Shown here: piece after piece, positions 1 to 7,024 of the stretch
How positions within the stretch are numbered: the stretch's first letter is position 1
Layout: each line of letters starts with the position of its first letter
Source: JBMNUL01 sp050946255
GTDB lineage: Bacteria > Actinomycetota > Coriobacteriia > Coriobacteriales > CADBOM01
Assembly: GCA_050946255.1 (NCBI GenBank)
Contig: JBMNUL010000096.1
Location: 1-10,193 of the forward strand
Length of the DNA stretch: 10,193 bases
Direction of reading: 5' to 3'
The notes under the pieces: generated by a model
What the model was told of the DNA's origin: nothing
Seen by the model: only the letters and a program-made list of their open reading frames with translations
Databases searched by the model: none
Program-made: the position numbers and the translations under genes

Positions 1-713
1 GCCTTGGCGTTTGTCCCCCCCCCTCATCCTCGCCAGCATCACCACACGCGGGTTCTCCGCTTCGACGAGCTTCTCGGGCGGCCGGCGGAGGCTGCGACCG
101 CCTTGCGTACCGCGTCGATCTCGCGCCCGTCCGCGCTGCAGGTGACTGCGCCCAGAATTGTCTTTTTCTCGTCTAGCACGCCCCACAGCCCGTCGAGGTG
201 CTCGAGTAAGAACAGCCAGTGCGGATTGGACAGGTCCGCCAGCGCCTCGAACGCGGGGTAGCTCTCGAGCATGATCGTGCGCAGCCTGTTCTTGTCCCGC
301 ATCGAGCACGATACCAAGAAGTCGCGCTGGGCGGCGAGCGACCTGGCCGTGACGAGCTAGGCGCTGGGCTCGTCCACCGGAAGCAGAGAGTCGGGAATGC
401 CGAGGGCGGTCTTGGTGTCTCCGGCGAGTAGCTTCGAGGCTTGGTGGGCGGCGATATCAGGAAGGTCGGCGACGGGCAGCCCCGCCGACCTCCCGCGCGC
501 TATTGCGAGCGCGTTGACGTTGCGGCGCTGGTCGACGGCGACCAGCATACCCATTCCGGCGTGCAAGCACAGGGCTCCCCGCTCGGCCTCGAAGTTGCCG
601 ACGGAGTGCTTGATGGAGACCCCGCTCAACCTTTCGATGCGGTACGCCCAGTACTACCGCTTGCCGACGTTCAGATTAAGCACGGCTTTACAGGTGGATG
701 CTTCTGGACCCAT
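1..713 (-). pseudogene. Decayed IS110-family transposase, running off the left edge
   Basis: IS110-family transposases are DEDD-type enzymes that move their own element. Reading leftward from an ATG at 713, one frame gives the family N-terminus (MGPEASTCKAVLNLNVGKR), then LVAVDQRRN, ALAIARGRSAGL and, further on, RDKNRLRTIMLESYPAFEALADLS. It is broken in several ways. An in-frame TAG lies at 656-654 and another at 360-358. A frameshift near 75-85 moves the conserved continuation (EAENPRVVMLAR) to another frame. The usual LDVGK reads LNVGK, so the first catalytic Asp is lost. The KTDxxDA segment is deleted: DTKT runs straight into ALGIPDSLLP, although KTDERDA-like residues normally sit between them. 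The C-terminal part, including the serine region, lies beyond the window. A run of nine C at 15-23 is a possible further slip site. The family call comes from recalled conserved blocks; inactivity is certain from the stops. Confidence 0.8.
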
Positions 714-719
714 GGCATT

Positions 720-1063
720 CTCCAATTGTCGGCCGATCGGACGCTGTGTCGCGCGACACCCACATTACTTTGCCGTGGTGCTTTTTCAGGGTCGGGGTCA
801 CAGCCCTGGCCTAGGAGCCTCAGTGTCTCGGCCTCGGTCTCCTCGTAGGGAGCGTGCTATTGGTGTCTCTCAACGCACCCCAGGGTTGGCGGCCTTGAGG
901 TCGGCAGCTCCCCGGCAAGGGCATGCCTCTCCCACTCGGCGAGGCACTGCCTGATCACTGCCTGATTGGCCTGTCTCCAAGGCCTGTAGACGGTCGTGGG
1001 CCTAAGGCCCTCGAACTACATCCTCTCGACGAAGAAGACCTCCTCATGCTTCGTGTATGACAT
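720..1063 (-). pseudogene. Decayed transposase OrfA-like (helix-turn-helix) remnant
   Basis: One minus frame from an ATG at 1063, preceded by a purine-rich ribosome-binding site (AGAGAGGCGGGCG), can be read for about 114 codons with two in-frame stops: TAG at 1018-1016 and TAG at 859-857. The start reads MSYTKHEEVFFVERM, then FEGLRPTTVYRPW and QAVIRQCLAEWERHALAGEL. After the second stop come YEETEAETLRLLGQGCDP and GVARHSVRSADNW. This layout, two helix-turn-helix-like units of the form Y-E-E-x-E-A-x-R-L-L-x-x-G followed by G-V-A-x-x-S-V-x-x-W, is typical of the DNA-binding first subunit of IS3-like transposases. The frame stops being recognisable about 10 bases before the IS110 remnant starts, so the two are fused or the second truncated the first. 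No partner orfB is visible. The exact IS family is uncertain. Confidence 0.6.
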
Positions 1064-1398
1064 CGCCCGCCTCTCTCTGGACCGACGGGATTGTTTCAAG
1101 TTTTCCGCAATACCCAAACTGCTGGATTTTCCTCAGCCAAAGAATCGAGGATGTCATCATGCGTATCGCGAGATTCACTCGACAATAATGTCACCGGTAC
1201 ATGAATAGTTGTAGTAAACGTCATCGCGCGGAATATATGTCCTCGCGTTCGGGATACCCATCAGATCGTTCCGTTAACGCTCCGCCATTCTCTTGCGCTT
1301 TTCAATCTCCCCATCTAGATGATGTAGATTGCGAGCTCCTATCTTTGAAAAAAAGCGCAACTGTTGTTTCAGCTCATTTGATTTCTTTGTCAACAAAA
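1064..1398. other. Gene-free stretch, 335 bp, left of the polymerase gene
   Basis: I see no convincing gene here on either strand. Short plus-strand frames at 996-1208 and 1201-1404 have no recognisable content. The part from about 1064 to 1140 is probably the untranslated left end of the orfA-type element, because it leads directly into that gene's ribosome-binding site. The rest becomes more AT-rich toward the cluster and may be the cluster boundary. Confidence 0.4.
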
Positions 1399-1421
1399 TG
1401 TTAGGAAAGGCGCACCTAACA
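1399..1421 (-). terminator. Terminator-like hairpin after the polymerase gene
   Basis: On the minus strand a perfect 7-bp stem, TGTTAGG and CCTAACA, encloses the 9-base loop TGCGCCTTT and is followed by TTTTGTT. It begins about 6 bases past the TAG stop (1429-1427) of the last cluster gene, where a factor-independent terminator is expected. The stem is short and only moderately GC-rich, so efficiency is uncertain. The arms lie within two near-identical copies of AACAAAATGYTAG (plus strand 1392-1404 and 1418-1430). Confidence 0.4.
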
Positions 1422-1426
1422 AAATG

Positions 1427-2722
1427 CTAGCAATTGGTTTTCGGTCGTCTGTTTGCCACCAACTTAAAAATGTGGACAAGTTGCGGCAAAAAGGAATGCA
1501 ATACGACGATGATCCATAAATACGAGGTAATTAGATAACTACTTGGATTATCAAAAAAGGTTAATCCTGCATAATAGAAAACAGAAAACACTCCTGCAAA
1601 CTTTGCAGACTCTCTGTCATGCAACGCCGCAATCATCATGACGAGAATCAATAACTGCTGAATAATCGCGAACAAGTACATACCAGTAACGCCATCCATA
1701 ATATAAGCATTTACGTATGACGTACTGGCTGTGAGACTGGGCTGAGCAAGGTAAGGAGTAATCGCAGTTGAAGTAGGTAAAATTCTATTAGCAATTGAAC
1801 TTGGCAGAAGCTGGAGGAATATCAGTCCTACCTTCCCCATTGGAGCAACGGTCTGCATATTGTTATTTAGATTCGCAAGTGGACTAACTAGATATACATA
1901 TACCCAAATGTATTCTCGCGGAAGCCAAGCGGGGTAGCTGTCATTAATATCTCCTACGGCACTAATCATACTCGAGTCGTTCCATGACCATCTACCGTAT
2001 CGAGCATTTCCGATTGCGCCAAAGACAAACAGAGCAACCGCTATGAATAGAAATAGGAGAAGAGATGAGATTATCTTGCTGCTCTTCGAAAAATGTTTAC
2101 CTTTATTACGAAATGTCCAAAATGCAAAAAGAACTGAAAAAGTGCAAATCATTATGTTCTGTCTTTGGACAGTAATGAGAAATAGCGAGAAAATTGCCAC
2201 AATTTGAACAAGAATGTGTCGTGATTTATATATCTGGTACCAATAGCCAAGTCTAGAAATATGCCAGATGGCAGCTGCAGTGAAAAATGTTCCGATAAGG
2301 GGGAGGTTAGTAGCTTTTGAATTATATGTTTGTCTTTCCAACACAGCAAGCAAAGGAACATTGGAGTTGTATACCATGCCTGCAATGAGCACCAAACATA
2401 TTATTAGAGTGGTGAGTTCTATCACGTGCAAATTGGGTTTAGCTGTACGTTGAACGACTAGTTGGTCTCGAAACATGTAACCAAATAGTAGGAAAGAACA
2501 AATTAGCAGAACAAGAAAAATTACCAGGTACGGGTTCAAGGTGGTACATAAATTTGACCATGCAGCACCATAGAGCAACAGTATTGTTATCCACAATGCA
2601 GCGACCAGAAAAAAGGGATTTGCCAATCTCCATCCCTTATCAGGATCTATCCGCTGACGAGTGCTTCCGATATGGATTCGAATGAGTCTATCCGTTCCCG
2701 ATCGTTCTGACTTTTTTCCCAC
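1427..2722 (-). CDS. Wzy-like O-antigen/oligosaccharide repeat-unit polymerase
   Basis: This is a 431-residue polytopic membrane protein, a size usual for Wzy-type polymerases, which join lipid-linked oligosaccharide repeat units on the outer face of the membrane. A charged N-terminus (about 1-33) precedes roughly ten to eleven hydrophobic segments, near residues 37-55, 64-84, 103-119, 141-157, 170-204, 217-238, 272-285, 345-367, 375-392 and 397-415. Between them lies a long polar loop (about 240-270 and 286-340). The block YLVSPLANLNN (about 277-287) is characteristic of oligosaccharide repeat-unit polymerases. The start is GTG at 2722, with an in-frame TAG immediately before it, so no upstream start is possible. 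A weak G-rich ribosome-binding site (TTGGGGG) precedes it. The codons are AT-rich (ATA, TTA, AGA), unlike the GC-rich flanks. It is the last gene of the cluster. Sequence divergence makes the substrate unpredictable. Confidence 0.8.
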   Translation of the reverse strand: MGKKSERSGTDRLIRIHIGSTRQRIDPDKGWRLANPFFLVAALWITILLLYGAAWSNLCTTLNPYLVIFLVLLICSFLLFGYMFRDQLVVQRTAKPNLHVIELTTLIICLVLIAGMVYNSNVPLLAVLERQTYNSKATNLPLIGTFFTAAAIWHISRLGYWYQIYKSRHILVQIVAIFSLFLITVQRQNIMICTFSVLFAFWTFRNKGKHFSKSSKIISSLLLFLFIAVALFVFGAIGNARYGRWSWNDSSMISAVGDINDSYPAWLPREYIWVYVYLVSPLANLNNNMQTVAPMGKVGLIFLQLLPSSIANRILPTSTAITPYLAQPSLTASTSYVNAYIMDGVTGMYLFAIIQQLLILVMMIAALHDRESAKFAGVFSVFYYAGLTFFDNPSSYLITSYLWIIVVLHSFLPQLVHIFKLVANRRPKTNC

Positions 2723-3009
2723 CTAAGCCCCCAAGAAAATAATCACATTACAAACGAAGTAGCGAATAACAAATCATCGTCATCATTAAGAGACAGAGTT
2801 CTAAGACACTCTAATGCTTCCAAGTGCACATTAACCTTACCAAGTTGACATCCCGCTCGACTGATTACAGTGGCTCTTCCAAAGCGATATTTTCTGTAGA
2901 AAGAGCAAGATTAGTATATTTACCAGAACTATTTTCTTGATTTGTTGAGCTGCAATCCAACTTCGCGGCAGGGGTTCCCCACCTACATGGTCCTAGTGTG
3001 GCCTAGAAA
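2723..3009. other. Gene-free stretch between polymerase and istB tail
   Basis: No intact gene. Directly past the istB tail there is a short palindromic stretch (plus strand GGGGTTCCCC at 2971-2980), which with the sequence around it is probably the non-coding right end of the IS21-type element. On the minus strand a frame without a start codon stays open for about 56 codons (2910-2743) and ends in LFATSFVM. I do not recognise it and it may be a gene fragment. A weak promoter-like pair, TTGTTA then TAATGT with a 16-base spacer, lies roughly 25 bases upstream of the polymerase GTG. Confidence 0.35.
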
Positions 3010-3165
3010 TTACTTGCGCATCGGGGCGTATCATAGCCGAGAGCTTTCTCTTTAACAGATGGGCAGTCGCGCGTGATGAGCCACTCTGTCGATGATGACA
3101 GCTGCCATTTGATTGTCCGCAAGAAGTTTTTCAAGTCATCGCCATGAGCTTTGGAATTTCAATGC
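3010..3165 (-). pseudogene. istB: C-terminal tail of an IS21-type transposition helper ATPase (IstB-like)
   Basis: IstB is the AAA+ helper ATPase of IS21-family elements. From 3135 leftward one minus frame reads LEKLLADNQMAAVIIDRV and then AHHARL, matching the conserved IstB end in which a 'W..vl.D..ma.AiiDRivHHgrli' block is followed by '..GeSYR.r.al'. The next codons, PIC-stop-RESSRL-stop-YAPMRK-stop, keep the spacing of that ending but carry stops (first at 3081-3079, then another before the terminal TAA at 3012-3010). Only about the last 45-50 residues remain. The Walker motifs and the partner transposase istA are absent, and the upstream part is replaced by an unrelated reading frame that ends at 3172. 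This is a dead scar of an IS21 element inside the cluster. Confidence 0.65.
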
Positions 3166-3171
3166 CATGAA

Positions 3172-3587
3172 TTAGATAGAGGGAATTCCCGCAATGCGTT
3201 CTCGGTGGAAATACCTCGAATATGTTCTCTTGAGAATACTGAGCAGCGCTGTCAATAGGAGTGATAATTCAAGAAAAGTCATTATTAGCACTGGGTATGC
3301 CCACAACGCCGTATTATTTCCTCTGCTGAGCGCTCCATAGCAAATGGTATGAAGATTCTCGGTGTCGAAAATGCAGTTCGAGCTTAGAACTGATATCGAG
3401 ACCGGAAATCAATATTTGCGAGCTGTCGCCGGGTGTGACGATGCAACTGAGTCCAAAGCGCGATTTATCTTGGCCGCAGCTACCTTTGCTTTCCTGCCGA
3501 GACGCCAACGGAAACCATCAATAGATGAGCCATGGAGTATCAACAAGCTCGCAGCAGAATAATGTTTCAGCTTATAATATTTTTATT
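3172..3587 (-). pseudogene. Decayed reading frame, probable C-terminus of a membrane protein
   Basis: I do not recognise the family. One minus frame runs from after a TAA at about 3588 to a TAA at 3174-3172, interrupted only by a TGA near 3411-3409. The upstream half reads LLILHGSSIDGFRWRLGRKA and INRALDSVASSHPATARKY. After the TGA it continues FPVSISVLSSNC, ENLHTICYGALSRGNN, TALWAYPVLIMTFLELSLLL and TALLSILKRTYSRYFHRERI. The second half contains a clear hydrophobic helix (about 25 residues) followed by a basic tail, typical of the end of an integral membrane protein. No start codon with a ribosome-binding site is visible, and the 5' end abuts the upstream glycosyltransferase stop, so it looks like a truncated gene tail with one nonsense change. 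In this context a lost flippase, acyltransferase or second polymerase is possible, but that is inference. The frame's openness is the main evidence. Confidence 0.4.
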
Positions 3588-3598
3588 AATAGATATTG

Positions 3599-4468
3599 TC
3601 ACAATCTACCCAATAGCGCGTAAATCTTGAAGGCGAGACCAGGGAATCTCTGATCAAAAATAAGGCGGATGCGGTTTGCGACCGAGTCTCGGTAACAAGC
3701 AAGAATTGCAAGTGTCTCTGCTTCTTTTGACCCAAGGATATCTTCATATGTTAGGAGCACATCGTTGGCAACGCGAGACCTAATGCGAAGGCTTGGACGA
3801 AGTAATCTTTGGAAACGCTTCTCTTGAAGCTGCGCCCAGCCATCAACGCCTATTGCATTGTTGGAATGTATCCTATACAGCATTCCAGGTTCATCAACAT
3901 ATGAAACTTGTCCCAACGCTGTAATCACGATATAAGCAAGCCAATCATGCGACTCCATTACGCCGTCATATCTTGCAAGTAGAGCACGCGCACTTTCATT
4001 GAAAACGAAAGTACAACCTGGAAGAATGGATTTCTGTAGCGCCTGAGCAAGGGTAAGCGGCCCGTGTATTGGAAATAGTTCACCTCGCTGGAGGTTGTTT
4101 TTCTCATCAACTCTCAGAACATTACCTGTAGCCAAAGAAGGACCCTTGATATTTTCTATGGATGCTATCGAGCGGAAAAGTTTCTCTGGCAACCAGATAT
4201 CATCTTGGTCGCTGAACGCATAATATTCAGTACCTCGGGCTATTCGGAGAAGCGTCCAGAAACTTTTTGCATAGCCAAGATTCTCGCCCCTGATGATGTT
4301 GATTCTGTCACCATACTTGTTCAATATGGATAGGGTGGCATCAGTGGATCCATCATCCCTGACAAGCAATTTGATATCTACATCCTGCTGGCTGAGAATG
4401 GAATCTATTTGCTGCTCAACGTATTTTTCACCGTTGTATGTCGACATCAGCACGGTCACACTATGCAT
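3599..4468 (-). CDS. Glycosyltransferase family 2
   Basis: This is a 289-residue GT-A fold glycosyltransferase that would add one sugar from a nucleotide-sugar donor to the growing lipid-linked repeat unit at the cytoplasmic membrane face. Numbered from the ATG at 4468, the sequence shows the N-terminal STYNG (9-13), DDGSTD (38-43), NLGYAKSF (63-70), the metal-binding SDQDDIW (86-92), a PGCTFVFN acceptor-side block (150-157) and HDW (174-176). That order is typical of bacterial rhamnosyl- and related transferases. No membrane segment is evident. I chose ATG 4468 over an in-frame ATG 45 bases upstream because the protein then begins MHSVTVLMSTYNG, the usual family start, and TGAGGT sits just upstream. 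The gene overlaps the end of the WbsX-type gene by 8 bases, so the two are probably translationally coupled. Donor and linkage cannot be read from the sequence. Confidence 0.85.
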   Translation of the reverse strand: MHSVTVLMSTYNGEKYVEQQIDSILSQQDVDIKLLVRDDGSTDATLSILNKYGDRINIIRGENLGYAKSFWTLLRIARGTEYYAFSDQDDIWLPEKLFRSIASIENIKGPSLATGNVLRVDEKNNLQRGELFPIHGPLTLAQALQKSILPGCTFVFNESARALLARYDGVMESHDWLAYIVITALGQVSYVDEPGMLYRIHSNNAIGVDGWAQLQEKRFQRLLRPSLRIRSRVANDVLLTYEDILGSKEAETLAILACYRDSVANRIRLIFDQRFPGLAFKIYALLGRL

Positions 4469-5531
4469 GTCGTACCTCATTAATAGCGTTGCGCAAGGAA
4501 ATGAGATAGCCAAGACCGTTATGTTTGTCTGGTTCTAGGTAGGCCCCCTCACTCCACTCATTCCAAGCGTTAATAACGCAGAAATCATCAGAATAATCCT
4601 GACGTTTTGATTCAAGCAATTGAGAAAAATACCTTTCGAATTTTTCTGGAGAGGAGCCTCTCACTATCATGCTGTCTCTCTCTTTTCGAGGTGAATTGTC
4701 CCAACCCGAGAAACAGCTACGGATAATTTCCTTGCCACAATAAGTTCGGCTTCTGGAAAGTATATGGCCCCATAGCTTGTCATACGACTGGTAATCGATG
4801 CTATGACTAATCTTTGCGAATGCCCTCTTCACAAGCTCTACCTTTGTGAGATCAAAAAAAGTCGTATAGAGGGGCTCGAATTCAAAAACGGCATTGGACC
4901 TTAGGCTGTACAACCTCGTATTCTTTGAACTGATATATTCAACAGCAAAAAGCCCTTCAAAACCAGCGCTTCGGAGAATGCCGTCCCAATAATCGAGCAT
5001 CCTCTCGTAGTCGGGAATCTCAGCAGCTTTGTAAAAAAAGAAGACAGGTCTATTGTTTTTCTTAATATAGCGTTTGTCCCGAAAAAAGGGCAACAGATAT
5101 TCAATGTGTTGCTTCCAGTCGTCAGGACCAGGGTATTCCTGCCGAATAAGTTCTTTAGGGTCTTTCCCATGCCATGTCGTTTTCCAGGTATCGTTGGCCC
5201 AGCAAAAGCAATATTCAATTTCGATGTCATTGTTATCGTGAAGGATTTCCATTGGCCTTTCGAAAATCATCCTCCCATTACCAAACCAGTAGTGGTAGGA
5301 CACAAAGCCATTCACGCCATAACAGCGTGCAAGTTCGGACTGACGTTTAATATCTTCTGCCTTGGATAGGTCATAATACCAGTCATTAAGTGGCTCTACA
5401 GGCTGGATGTGGCCCGTGTAATAAGATTTTCCACTACGAACGTTGTCCCATTCAGTAAAGCCTGCTCCCCACCATTCGTCATTTTCTGGAATACGGTGAA
5501 AGGCAGGAAGATATAAGCCTAAGACCTTCAA
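4461..5531 (-). CDS. WbsX-type glycosyltransferase/glycoside hydrolase family 99-like protein
   Basis: This is a 356-residue soluble protein of the WbsX family, which recurs in O-antigen and capsule clusters and is related to GH99-type (alpha/beta)8 barrels. The biochemical role is poorly defined: family members are annotated as glycosyltransferases but resemble hydrolases. The hallmark blocks are present: YLPAFHRIPENDEWWGAGFT at residues 7-26, followed by EWDNV; FCWANDTW (about 118-125); and NAWNEWSEGAYLEPD near the C-terminus (about 324-338). The length is close to that of a full single-domain member, so it appears intact. The start is TTG at 5531: a strong purine-rich site (GGGAGAGG, plus strand 5540-5547) lies 8 bases upstream, and the protein begins MKVLGLYLPAFH as in relatives. 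The stop overlaps the next glycosyltransferase start by 8 bases. It could trim or transfer sugars on the repeat unit. Confidence 0.85.
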   Translation of the reverse strand: MKVLGLYLPAFHRIPENDEWWGAGFTEWDNVRSGKSYYTGHIQPVEPLNDWYYDLSKAEDIKRQSELARCYGVNGFVSYHYWFGNGRMIFERPMEILHDNNDIEIEYCFCWANDTWKTTWHGKDPKELIRQEYPGPDDWKQHIEYLLPFFRDKRYIKKNNRPVFFFYKAAEIPDYERMLDYWDGILRSAGFEGLFAVEYISSKNTRLYSLRSNAVFEFEPLYTTFFDLTKVELVKRAFAKISHSIDYQSYDKLWGHILSRSRTYCGKEIIRSCFSGWDNSPRKERDSMIVRGSSPEKFERYFSQLLESKRQDYSDDFCVINAWNEWSEGAYLEPDKHNGLGYLISLRNAINEVRHA

Positions 5532-5851
5532 TGGATTGTCCTCTCCCTGATACTAAGAGATCTTCAACGTTTCGAGGCAATTTGTGCCGTTATGGATGTA
5601 AGCCCCATGGAGAATCGTTCCTTAGTACCAGCTTCAGCTAAGTGAATGGGCGTAATGCAGCACGAGCGTCACGAAACCATTATCCAGACTTTAAGCAAAA
5701 GCCCCGAAAGAAAGCCAATGGTTTTTATGGATAGCTATCCCTTCGAGGATGTAGTAATTATTATTGTCAAGGGCAAGACATTGAAACACTATTAGTGTGC
5801 CCAGCGCGAATGGCTATTGTCACAAATCTCGTGATAGTTATTGCTGCTTTC
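5532..5851. other. Gene-free stretch, 320 bp, between two cluster genes
   Basis: No intact gene on either strand. Minus-strand frames are short and broken by stops. One keeps plausible protein-like pieces (ILEGIAIHKNHWLSFGAFA, then GTILHGAYIHNGTNCLE) that faintly recall a hexapeptide-type transferase, but this is too weak to call. A TTGACA at about 5763-5768 (minus strand) has no good -10 partner. The gap is long for an otherwise tightly packed cluster and may hold a deleted gene or an internal promoter. Confidence 0.35.
5540..5547 (-). promoter_or_regulatory. Ribosome-binding site deciding a TTG start
   Basis: GGGAGAGG on the minus strand lies 8 bases before the TTG at 5531-5529. No ATG or GTG with a comparable site is nearby, so this site supports the TTG as the true start of the WbsX-type gene. 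Confidence 0.6.
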
Positions 5852-6991
5852 TCAGGAGGAGTCGACTCCCGTTTTCCTCATATCCTTAATAATATTCAAA
5901 GCATCATCATAGTTGGCAGCGACCTTTGAGTCCGCAAGGTGGATTGTTTCTCTACATCCACCCGTGTCATATGTCACAACCGGAGTTCCACAGGCCTCAG
6001 ATTCAAGATTAACGGTAGGATAATTATCCTCAACCGTCGGATTAAAGAGAATATCCGCCGCTGAGTATGCCCTTACGAGATCTAGTTGGGTACTGGTCTT
6101 GGGAAGGGCAACAATGTGTTTTGATCGGCTCATCACTTGCTTGATTTGCTTATCAGATAGACCTATTACTACGACGGCGTAGTAATTGCTGTCAAGGTCA
6201 TTTCCAAGTCGAATAAAGTCTTGTAATCCTTTTCGTTCACTCCACTTTGACGCTACTCCTAATACAACTGTTCTATTGTGAAGCCGAAATCTCTCGCGAA
6301 AGTCACTTGGAGTAGGCTTAAAAAACTCAGTGTTAACTGTATTGTGGATTACCTTCACCCTATATTTTCCCAAGAAGCTCTGACGAACTAAACCAGCAAG
6401 CCATTCCGAGGGGGTAATCAGCTGGACACGTTCAGGGGGCAACATTGTGAAGATTTGTCTTTTCTTCTCCCAATTTTTTCGGACAGTATTATCACCTGCA
6501 AGCCAGGACTCTGGGTACTCTCTTTTTTGTGGACAACTCTTTGAAAATGCACAGCCCGTCTTCCACTGTTCGCAGCAGACATTCGTAAAGTAGATACAGT
6601 GTCCTGTAAAATCCCAGCAATCATGGAGAGTCCAATTGATCTTACACTGACGCTCAGATAGCCAATCGAACAGCATTTCTATGTTGATATAGTAGCCAGT
6701 AAGGACATGCAGATGCACTACATCAGGATTTATTTTTTCAAGCTCGGTAAGCAGTCTCCTGGTAATTCCCTTCGAATGAAAGCCCGGTTTCCCATCAATC
6801 CGTGTTTGTAATCCATCGAAATAAACCTCATGCATTGAGGCAATACGTTTGCAATGGTCATCCTGTTCATGATTCCCACGAGCCCAGAACACCCATGACT
6901 CATCACCGTTAGCGATAAGTTCACGATGTTTCTTAAATACAATATTCTCGGCCCATCCGCCGGAATACGCATTTATCTGAACGTACTTCAT
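5852..6991 (-). CDS. Glycosyltransferase family 4 (GT-B fold)
   Basis: This is a 379-residue glycosyltransferase with a two-domain GT-B layout. It would transfer a sugar from a nucleotide donor, retaining the anomeric configuration. It starts MKYVQINAYSGGWAEN, with HLHVLTGYYIN at 93-103. A cysteine-rich stretch follows at 123-160 (HDCWDFTGHC, then CEQWKTGC and CPQKREYP), typical of the WcaC/WcaL-like subgroup. The C-terminal donor-binding domain shows NTVNTEFF (217-224), ASKWSERKG (247-255) and EDNYPTVNLESEACGTPVV (321-339) with the two conserved glutamates E321 and E330. ATG 6991 is preferred over an in-frame TTG at 7009 because the family begins M-K-x-x-Q-I-N and GGAGAG lies 10 bases upstream. 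The usual G-S-T-G nucleotide-loop signature near residue 12 is not present. The gene starts 33 bases after the rml remnant ends. Donor and acceptor are unknown. Confidence 0.85.
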   Translation of the reverse strand: MKYVQINAYSGGWAENIVFKKHRELIANGDESWVFWARGNHEQDDHCKRIASMHEVYFDGLQTRIDGKPGFHSKGITRRLLTELEKINPDVVHLHVLTGYYINIEMLFDWLSERQCKINWTLHDCWDFTGHCIYFTNVCCEQWKTGCAFSKSCPQKREYPESWLAGDNTVRKNWEKKRQIFTMLPPERVQLITPSEWLAGLVRQSFLGKYRVKVIHNTVNTEFFKPTPSDFRERFRLHNRTVVLGVASKWSERKGLQDFIRLGNDLDSNYYAVVVIGLSDKQIKQVMSRSKHIVALPKTSTQLDLVRAYSAADILFNPTVEDNYPTVNLESEACGTPVVTYDTGGCRETIHLADSKVAANYDDALNIIKDMRKTGVDSS

Positions 6992-7024
6992 TGTCAACCA
7001 GCTCTCCAATTAAGGTTTGCGGCA

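Noticed and set aside
397..954. Long plus-strand frames (397-954 and 441-848)
   Set aside because: They lie opposite the two transposase remnants, whose conserved blocks are on the minus strand; no recognisable product.
3362..3562. Short opposing frames near 3314-3562
   Set aside because: Shadows of the minus-strand membrane-protein remnant, which reads more coherently.
5857..5868. 12-bp palindrome GGAGTCGACTCC at the end of the family 4 transferase gene
   Set aside because: It lies within the last codons, has no loop or T-run, and fits chance.
6992..7009. TTG at 7009 as the start of the family 4 transferase
   Set aside because: ATG 6991 matches the family start and has a ribosome-binding site at an acceptable spacing.
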